In this document: in pieces, positions 7,135 through 12,491 of the stretch | Layout: each line of letters starts with the position of its first letter | Numbering within the stretch: position 1 is the stretch's first letter | From: Ignavibacteriota bacterium | GTDB taxonomy: Bacteria; Bacteroidota; Ignavibacteria; UBA10030; UBA6906 | DNA: 12,491 nucleotides | Direction: 5' to 3' | NCBI GenBank assembly: GCA_016209805.1 | Contig: JACQVJ010000008.1 | Coordinates: 1-12,491, forward strand | Made by a program: the position numbers and the translations under genes | The notes under the pieces: model-generated | The model's input: the letters and a program-made list of their open reading frames with translations, nothing else | Database searches by the model: none | What the model was told of the DNA's origin: nothing

Positions 7135-8147
7135 TTCCACTTCCTCGTTGCGCTCCAAACAAGCAGACGGGCAAGCATATTCACAACAATCGTTATGACG
7201 AAGAGAATGAATGCGACTTCGATGAGCGCGTTAATGTACATCTCCGTCGTCGCTTCAGTGAACTCATTTGCAATCACACTTGCCATTGTGTAGCCGGGAT
7301 CAAACAGAGAGAACGATATCTCAGGCCGGTTTCCGATGACCATTGTGACGGCCATGGTTTCACCGATCGCCCTGCCAAGGCCGAGCATTGTCGCTCCGAG
7401 GATGCCCGACCTCGAGTCACGCAAAACTATCCGTGTTGTCTCCCATTGCGTTGCGCCGATGGCGAGCGCCGCCTCCCGCTGCAAACGAGGGACCGACCTA
7501 AGCACATCCCGTGATATCGACGCAATAATGGGAAGAATCATGACCGCAAGAATCATCCCGGCGGCAAGCATCCCGAACCCGTACGGCGCTCCCCGAAAGA
7601 GAGGTAAGAAACCAAGATGGTCCGAGAGAAACGGTTCAACAGTCTTACGAATCCATGGAACGAGAACGAAGATACCCCAGAGTCCGTACACGATGCTCGG
7701 AACGCCGGCCAGCAATTCCACCATGAATGATACCGGACGCTCAACCCACGATGGCGCGAGTTCAGAGAGGAATATCGCAACTCCAACACTGAGCGGAAGC
7801 GCGATGAGCAAGGCAAGAAGCGATGAGACTATGGTTCCATACATGAAGGGGAGTGCGCCGTAGTCTTCCTCCACCGGATCCCACGAAGAGCTTGTGACGA
7901 ATCCTGTACCAAACTCTTGAAAAGAGAGCTTCGATCCGTCATACATCTCAAACGCCATCAGCAGGACGAGCATGAGAACGACAACAGCAAACAGCACCGT
8001 GAGGTTCTTGAACAGCAAGTCACCCAGATTATACTTCCGCACCCTGCGTTTGTCAGTCACGCCGGACAACAGATCACTCCCGACCGAAACGACATCCCCG
8101 GTTTGCTCCTGAGAGCGGGGGTTCTCGACTATTGTTTCTTCCTCCAA
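7131..8147 (-). CDS. pstC: Phosphate ABC transporter permease PstC
   Basis: This is the second permease of the phosphate importer, up to 338 residues. The N-terminal 45 or so residues are polar and cytoplasmic; helices follow at about 48-66, 103-128, 140-165, 190-212, 250-272 and 305-328. Family blocks are VELLAGVPSIVYGLWGIF at 143-160, the EAA motif REAALAIGATQWETTRIVLR at 224-243, and LGRAIGETMAVTMVIGN at 257-273. GRAIGETMA is the PstC counterpart of the PstA sequence ARIAGETAP. No ATG is available near the front of the frame. The listed start is TTG 8147, 16 bp after the pstS stop, with AAGG about ten bases upstream. A textbook GGAGGA lies just inside the frame, seven bases before an ATA codon, so the true start is unsettled by a few residues. 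The stop overlaps the pstA start. Confidence 0.94.
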   Translation of the reverse strand: MEEETIVENPRSQEQTGDVVSVGSDLLSGVTDKRRVRKYNLGDLLFKNLTVLFAVVVLMLVLLMAFEMYDGSKLSFQEFGTGFVTSSSWDPVEEDYGALPFMYGTIVSSLLALLIALPLSVGVAIFLSELAPSWVERPVSFMVELLAGVPSIVYGLWGIFVLVPWIRKTVEPFLSDHLGFLPLFRGAPYGFGMLAAGMILAVMILPIIASISRDVLRSVPRLQREAALAIGATQWETTRIVLRDSRSGILGATMLGLGRAIGETMAVTMVIGNRPEISFSLFDPGYTMASVIANEFTEATTEMYINALIEVAFILFVITIVVNMLARLLVWSATRKWK

Positions 8148-8163
8148 AACAAAGAATCCTTGC

Positions 8164-9183
8164 CTACTTGATTGATTGGACCCTAACTTCTACCAGTTTT
8201 ATTACTTCTTTCGGCAGCGGCGCATACAGGAGGTCACTGGCGTAGGACTGTCCGTCGGCCATTGCCCACTTCAGAAAGTTCACCAGAGCCTCCCCCTTTG
8301 ACTTGTCCCTGTTCTTTTTGTACACCAGAAGCCAGGTGAAGCCGGAGATTGGATACGAACTCTTGCCGTCTGCATTTGTGATTGAAACGCGAAAGTCTTC
8401 CGGCATGTCCTTCGCAGCCCCTGCCGCTGCTGCGCTCACCGACTCAAGTGTCGGCTCGATGAACTCGCCTGCTTTGTTCTTCATCCATGCGTAGGGAAGA
8501 TGATTCTTCACGGCATACGCGAGCTCGACATAACCAATCGACCCTTCTGTTTGTTTCACCAGTCCGGCAACGCCTTCGTTTCCCTTTGCGCCAAGCCCTG
8601 TTGGCCATCGCACGGACGTGCCGCGTCCGACTTTAGTTTCCCATTGCTTGCTCACCTTGCTCAGATAATCTGTAAAGATGAACGACGTCCCGCTTCCATC
8701 GGAGCGGTGAGCAACAATAATAGTTTGATCGGAGAGATTTTTCCCGGGGTTTGTAGAGGCGATCCTCCGATCGTTCCACTTTGTTACCTCCCCAAGGAAA
8801 ATGCCGGCGAGGGTTTCGGGTGTGAGTTTCAATCCTGCACCCAGCTGTGGCAGGTTGTAGGTCACAACAACCGCGCCCAGCACGGTCGGTATGTGAAGCA
8901 CGTCTACCCCCTGCTTCTTCGATGTCTCAGCGAGTTGTTCATCCTTCATAGGTCCGTCTGTCGCACCAAAATCAACAGTCCCCTCAATGATCTGCTTGAT
9001 CCCGCCTCCACTGCCGATCGATTGGTAATTAAATTGCACTCCGGTTTTTTGCTTGTAGACGTCGAACCATTTCGAGTAGAGGACGTATGGGAATGTCGCG
9101 CCCGCACCATTCAACTGTGTCTGAGCATAAGACAGCCCGCTGAATGTGAGAAATAGACTGAGAACGATGGATTTTGTCGGCAT
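8164..9183 (-). CDS. pstS: Periplasmic phosphate-binding protein PstS
   Basis: This is a 339-residue high-affinity phosphate-binding protein. I chose ATG 9183, which has AAGGAG six bases upstream; an ATG at 9204 in the same frame has no ribosome site. A signal peptide covers residues 1-20, with likely cleavage after SYA, and the protein contains no cysteine, so it is a soluble periplasmic protein rather than a lipoprotein. Phosphate-contact loops are intact: NGAGATFP at 25-32, SIGSGGGIKQI at 55-65, FGATDGPM at 72-79 and HRSDGSGTSFIFTDYL at 159-174. By comparison with E. coli PstS, Thr30, Ser58, Asp76, Arg160, Asp162, Ser164 and Thr166 are the binding residues. It is first after the probable Pho box and 16 bp before pstC. 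Confidence 0.97.
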   Translation of the reverse strand: MPTKSIVLSLFLTFSGLSYAQTQLNGAGATFPYVLYSKWFDVYKQKTGVQFNYQSIGSGGGIKQIIEGTVDFGATDGPMKDEQLAETSKKQGVDVLHIPTVLGAVVVTYNLPQLGAGLKLTPETLAGIFLGEVTKWNDRRIASTNPGKNLSDQTIIVAHRSDGSGTSFIFTDYLSKVSKQWETKVGRGTSVRWPTGLGAKGNEGVAGLVKQTEGSIGYVELAYAVKNHLPYAWMKNKAGEFIEPTLESVSAAAAGAAKDMPEDFRVSITNADGKSSYPISGFTWLLVYKKNRDKSKGEALVNFLKWAMADGQSYASDLLYAPLPKEVIKLVEVRVQSIK

Positions 9184-9411
9184 TGTTGTCTCCTTCTTGT
9201 TCATTCGGAAACAATGTGCGCAACCCGTGTTACTTGTTCATTAAACCAATGTTAAGAAAATGTAAAGGCGACAGCGCAATTGCCATCGGTTCCGGGAGAA
9301 TGGAACCGAATCACCACTGGAGAGGGTTAACTTGTCAAAAAAACGAATCCTCAGGCCCCGCTTCCGAAGAGAGGTTTCCACCGGCAAGGCGCAGGAACCG
9401 ATTCGATCACC
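9184..9411. other. phoR-pstS intergenic region
   Basis: This 228-bp gap is the largest within the phosphate locus and supports separate control of pst from phoBR. Besides the Pho box it holds an 8-bp inverted repeat (TCGGTTCC at 9286-9293 and GGAACCGA at 9302-9309, loop of eight). On the minus strand a seven-T run (9343-9337) follows a GC-rich stretch after phoR, but I could not fold a convincing stem directly before it. A TTGACA (9338-9333) begins inside that T run but has no good -10 at the right distance. GGAACCGA recurs at 9394-9401. Confidence 0.55.
9228..9266 (-). promoter_or_regulatory. Probable Pho box: four hexamers in 11-bp register upstream of pstS
   Basis: Reading the minus strand toward pstS, TTTACA (9266-9261), TTAACA (9255-9250), TTAATG (9244-9239) and GTAACA (9233-9228) each begin 11 bp after the previous one. 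PhoB-family regulators bind direct repeats of this period; the Bacillus PhoP repeat is TT(A/C/T)A(C/T)A, and E. coli Pho boxes also use 11-bp spacing. The first two repeats are excellent and the last two each depart at one or two bases. A weak -10-like CATTGT lies at 9216-9211, 11 bp further on, where it would be expected for a PhoB-dependent promoter. The regulator genes phoB and phoR are directly upstream. Confidence 0.68.
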
Positions 9412-10854
9412 TTACGTTTTCAGCTCAAAGCTGAAGGTGCTCCCTTTTCCCGGTTCGCTTTGTACCTTGACCGAGCTTCCGTGCGCCTCGATGATGTGCT
9501 TCACGATTGCAAGACCCAAACCTGTGCCGCCAACCTCACGTGAGCGATCCCTGTCAACCCTGTAGAACCGTTCGAAGATTCTTGAGAGATGTTCACGAGC
9601 GATCCCGACCCCTGTATCCGACACGGATATTTTTGTGCCAGCATTTCGCCGCGTGAAGGAAACAACCACCTCACCTCCTGCCCGATTGTATTTTATCGCA
9701 TTCTCGATCAGATTCTCCAGCACTACCTGAAGGCGTTCCCTGTCGCCAAGCACCTCTATCTCAGGAAGGCGTGACGTATCAAAGCGAAGCAAAACATTAT
9801 TGTGTTCCGCCGTTGATTGGAATTCCTTGACTATCGAACTGAGAAATTCATTCAGCCCAAAGTAACGGAAGCTCATCTTCATTTCACCCGACTCGATCTG
9901 GGAGATTGTGATGAGGTCGCCGAGAAGCGTGTTCAGGCGTGAAGCGTGCGCATATGCTTTTCTGAGGAATTCGCGGTTTACCTTCGGGTCGTCGATTGCC
10001 CCCTCGATGAGTGTTTCAAGAAAACCCTGAAGAGAGAATATCGGCGTCCTCAGCTCGTGCGACACGTTGCCCAGGAATTCACTCCTGACCCGCTCGAGCT
10101 TTTTCAGCTGAACGATGTCGGCCTTGAGCTTATCCACCAGTTCATTCACCGCACGCGCCACCTCACTCGTTTCATCGTTAGTGGTTATGTCAATGCGTGT
10201 TTCAAGGTTACCAGCACGAATCTCCTTGACCTTTTGCGCAATCTCAACCATTGGTTTCGAGATACGGCGGGAAATGAACATACTGACACCGACAACGACC
10301 AGAAGCACAACAAGTCCTGCAGCAAAGATATTGAACCGAATATCTACCGATGTCATTTGAATTTCTTCAAGGTGAACGCTAAGCCTGATAAACGCTACCT
10401 GACGCAACAGGCCTGTCGGCGGTCGTTTCTCCACCAACCTTGCAACATACAGAAAGTCTTTTCCAACCGTTGAGCTATGTCGGGTGTCCCCGCCGATGCC
10501 TTCACGAAGAGCAGTTTGTACTTCAGGCCGCATCAGGTGGTTTTCTACGGTGGCAAGATCAACCGAGGGAACATCGGTATCCGCGACCACCGTTCCGTCC
10601 GGAGCAATCAATGTGATACGCAGCTCCGCCAGCCGCGCTAGTTCCTTGAGCCGATGATCCAGTTCCTCAAACGAAACCGCCGGCCCCTGGGTTAGCAAAA
10701 ACCACATCGAAAGGGCCCGGTTCGAGAGGTTTGCCACCATTCGTTCCTTGAAATAAGATTCCATCTTGAAGCTTGACAGAGTCCCGACGGAAGCAACGAC
10801 GACAAACGTCAGAACAACATATATCAGCGTGATCTTTGATTGAATCCTGGTCAT
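9412..10854 (-). CDS. phoR: Phosphate-sensing histidine kinase PhoR
   Basis: This is a 480-residue membrane-bound sensor kinase. TM1 is at about 9-29 and TM2 at about 175-195. Between them is a periplasmic domain of about 145 residues (LRITLIAPDGTVVADT at 78-93 looks PAS/Cache-like). HAMP follows at about 196-249. The HisKA domain has the H-box SEFLGNVSHELRTPIFSLQGF at 258-278, with phospho-acceptor His266. The ATPase domain has the N-box VLENLIENAIKYN (378-390), G1 DTGVGIA (413-419), FERFYRVDRDRS (427-438) and G2 GGTGLGLAIVKHI (442-454). All catalytic motifs are intact. The large periplasmic domain resembles Bacillus-type PhoR rather than E. coli PhoR, which lacks one, and I see no clear cytoplasmic PAS. 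ATG 10854 comes three bases after the phoB stop. The name rests on context as well as domain order. Confidence 0.9.
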   Translation of the reverse strand: MTRIQSKITLIYVVLTFVVVASVGTLSSFKMESYFKERMVANLSNRALSMWFLLTQGPAVSFEELDHRLKELARLAELRITLIAPDGTVVADTDVPSVDLATVENHLMRPEVQTALREGIGGDTRHSSTVGKDFLYVARLVEKRPPTGLLRQVAFIRLSVHLEEIQMTSVDIRFNIFAAGLVVLLVVVGVSMFISRRISKPMVEIAQKVKEIRAGNLETRIDITTNDETSEVARAVNELVDKLKADIVQLKKLERVRSEFLGNVSHELRTPIFSLQGFLETLIEGAIDDPKVNREFLRKAYAHASRLNTLLGDLITISQIESGEMKMSFRYFGLNEFLSSIVKEFQSTAEHNNVLLRFDTSRLPEIEVLGDRERLQVVLENLIENAIKYNRAGGEVVVSFTRRNAGTKISVSDTGVGIAREHLSRIFERFYRVDRDRSREVGGTGLGLAIVKHIIEAHGSSVKVQSEPGKGSTFSFELKT

Positions 10855-10857
10855 CGC

Positions 10858-11547
10858 TCACGTCCGTACACGATATCCAACTCCTTTCACGGTCTCGATG
10901 TATTCCCCAAACCGTCCTAACTTCTCGCGAATCTTGCTGATGTGCACATCCACCGTCCGGTCAACCACATGGACATTCTGCCCCCAAACGACATCGAGCA
11001 AAGTTTCCCTCGACACTACGCGTCCTCTGTTCGTAGCGAGATACACAAGCGTCTCGAATTCTTTCCTTGTCAACGACACCTGTCTCCCTTCGACCTTCAC
11101 AACATAGTTTGGGACGTTGATCTCCACGGCGTCGAGCTGAATTATCTCTTGCGACTCCGACATAACCCGGGCCGAAGCAAAACGCCGACGCAAGACGGCC
11201 CTGATACGTGCGAGCAGCTTTCTCATGCTGATTGGTTTTACCACGTAATCGTCAGCGCCAAGCTCTAGCCCAAGCACTTCGTCAAACTCCGACCCCTTTG
11301 CCGTGAGAAAGATTGTGGGGATATTCGCCGTGCGAGGGTCCTGCTTCAACTTCCTGCAGACATCCCATCCATCCATCTCCGGCATCATAATGTCAAGCAC
11401 GATAACGTCGGGAGTTTTCTGAGCCTGCTCAAGTGCGCCCTTACCATCGCGGGCACCGATCACGCGGTAGCCCTCTTTTTCCAAATTGTACCGGAGCATC
11501 TCGATTATGTCTTTCTCGTCATCGACGACGAGAATCGTTTTCTGCAT
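10858..11547 (-). CDS. phoB: Phosphate response regulator PhoB (OmpR/PhoB family)
   Basis: This 229-residue response regulator starts at ATG 11547 (MQKTILVVDDEKD). A longer open frame exists to 11706, but it runs into the porin gene and carries no conserved sequence. The receiver domain (1-120) has acidic Asp9-Asp10, phospho-acceptor Asp52 in VIVLDIMMPEMDG, Thr82 and Lys104 (VKPIS). The DNA-binding winged helix (about 135-229) has SLTRKEFETLVYLATNRGRVVSRETLL (158-184), VDRTVDVHISKIREKLG (195-211) and the terminal IETVKGVGYRVR hairpin. When phosphorylated by PhoR it should bind 11-bp direct repeats such as those upstream of pstS. It follows the porin by 29 bp with no strong ribosome site, and precedes phoR by three bases, so translational coupling with phoR is likely. 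Confidence 0.93.
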   Translation of the reverse strand: MQKTILVVDDEKDIIEMLRYNLEKEGYRVIGARDGKGALEQAQKTPDVIVLDIMMPEMDGWDVCRKLKQDPRTANIPTIFLTAKGSEFDEVLGLELGADDYVVKPISMRKLLARIRAVLRRRFASARVMSESQEIIQLDAVEINVPNYVVKVEGRQVSLTRKEFETLVYLATNRGRVVSRETLLDVVWGQNVHVVDRTVDVHISKIREKLGRFGEYIETVKGVGYRVRT

Positions 11548-11576
11548 ATTGGTGGAGTCTCTCTTTGCTCCGCTGG

Positions 11577-12491
11577 TTATAGGAATAGGTAGTAGAATGT
11601 CAGCCTGCCAGTTATAGATGGTTCGATTGAGCGACCTCCCGGCAAACTGCTGTAGGTTTCTATCTGGACGTTCGGGATAAAGCTGACGTTCTTGTCGGCC
11701 CTCCATGCAATTGCACCTATGATGAAGTTTCGCCTGTCTCCTCTTGCCTTTGCATTTATGTTCGGATCGAAGAAATCGAACCGGCCAACAAGATCGACGC
11801 CCTGATGAATGGTTACGGAACCAAACGCCGAAATGCCGATGCTATTCAAACTCTTTAACGATAATGACGCCACGTCGTTGAATCCATTCTGTCTGGTCTG
11901 AAGGAAACCCTCTACACCGACATTGAACAAGTTCTTCTCGGTGTATCCAACAAATGCAGCTGTTGTGAACGAACCGTTCGGCACGGATTCTTGCGGAGTC
12001 AAGGTGTTATACAGGTCGGAAATATTTCCACGATCAGTATAATCACCGAATAACGTGACATGGAGATTGGTCATCGGTTTTATGTAGATCAAAATGTAGT
12101 ACCGTTTGTACTTATCCGTTTCGGGCCTGTTGCCTGCGCCATTCCCAACCATTACCGTGTAGTTGAACATTCCCGCCCCATCGATCTTTCCCGTTAATGC
12201 GACTCCGAAATCCCGTGAGGAGACTGCCCCCCGGAGATCCATGATGGTCTTCTCCAGCGAGCGATACCCCCACACATTCTCTGACACGCCAAACGCCGGC
12301 GTCGGCTGAATCCCAAAATAGAAATCACTCCCGCGAAACACGTTCTTCCAACGGAGATAGGCATCCTTCACCAACACACTGATCTTTCCGTCGCTTGATC
12401 GGGCGCTCTGGTCGGCTTCAAGCCTGAAGCGTGAAGAAAACTGTTCCGAGATGTCATTGTCGTAGGTAAAGTACACCCTTCGGAATTGAAA
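11577..12491 (-). CDS. Outer-membrane porin of phosphate-selective (OprP/OprO-like) type, partial
   Basis: The frame is open to the right edge, and upstream of the GTG at 12476 it continues as FQFRR, so the N-terminus and signal peptide lie beyond the window; 304 residues are visible. The protein shows the alternating pattern of a beta-barrel: RRVYFTYDNDISEQFSSRFR, then KDAYLRWKNVF, FYFGIQPTPAF, WGYRSLEKTIMDLRGAVSSRDFGVALTG and repeated strands ending in GRLTFYYLFL. SRDFGVALTGK with the preceding WGYRSLEK segment is a hallmark of phosphate-selective porin-like proteins (Porin_O_P). Selectivity for phosphate is inferred from the neighbouring phoB-phoR-pst genes and is not shown by the sequence. 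The stop lies 29 bp before phoB, so the porin is probably in one transcript with the regulators. Confidence 0.8.
   Translation of the reverse strand, partial: FQFRRVYFTYDNDISEQFSSRFRLEADQSARSSDGKISVLVKDAYLRWKNVFRGSDFYFGIQPTPAFGVSENVWGYRSLEKTIMDLRGAVSSRDFGVALTGKIDGAGMFNYTVMVGNGAGNRPETDKYKRYYILIYIKPMTNLHVTLFGDYTDRGNISDLYNTLTPQESVPNGSFTTAAFVGYTEKNLFNVGVEGFLQTRQNGFNDVASLSLKSLNSIGISAFGSVTIHQGVDLVGRFDFFDPNINAKARGDRRNFIIGAIAWRADKNVSFIPNVQIETYSSLPGGRSIEPSITGRLTFYYLFL

Noticed and set aside
11548-11706. Longer N-terminus for PhoB
   Set aside because: The extra 53 residues are read from the porin coding sequence in another frame and lack family similarity; MQKTILVVDDEKD is the standard receiver start.

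Overview
All genes in this window read on the minus strand, so transcription runs from high to low coordinates. The content looks like chromosomal housekeeping DNA of a Gram-negative bacterium, most likely in the Bacteroidota/Chlorobi (FCB) group. Three things suggest this: a DUF5683 family membrane protein next to parAB, a phosphate-type porin beginning (as far as visible) FRRVYFTYDND, and a soluble PstS with an ordinary signal peptide rather than a lipobox. The taxon is an inference; no rRNA or other phylogenetic marker is present.

Right part (12491 to 4746): a complete phosphate-sensing and uptake locus. In transcription order it holds an outer-membrane porin (start beyond the right edge), phoB, phoR, a 228-bp gap with a probable Pho box, then pstS, pstC, pstA, pstB and phoU. 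The porin would bring phosphate across the outer membrane, PstS would bind it in the periplasm, and PstCAB would import it with ATP. PhoU would couple transporter state to PhoR, and PhoB would activate the locus when phosphate is scarce. The clearest regulatory signal is four TT(A/T)ACA-like hexamers spaced exactly 11 bp apart, just upstream of pstS.

Middle (4745 to 4337): a 409-bp non-coding spacer with two inverted repeats, one an 11-bp perfect stem, and a plausible sigma70-type promoter for the next cluster.

Left part (4336 to 1): a tightly packed cluster of a CopD-like four-helix membrane protein, parA, parB, ridA, a DUF5683 protein, spmA and spmB. SpmB runs off the left edge. Gaps are at most 43 bp, and spmA and spmB overlap by one base, so one operon is likely. 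ParAB segregates the chromosome, RidA removes reactive enamines/imines, and SpmA/SpmB are paired membrane proteins named for spore maturation but common in non-sporulating bacteria.

Several starts were placed inside longer open frames on the basis of Shine-Dalgarno sequences or family lengths (pstS, pstA, parB, phoB, the CopD-like gene). No tRNA, rRNA, CRISPR, insertion sequence, prophage or defence gene was found. I see no undescribed system here. The points worth checking are the Pho box, the spacer hairpins, and the gene order around parAB.
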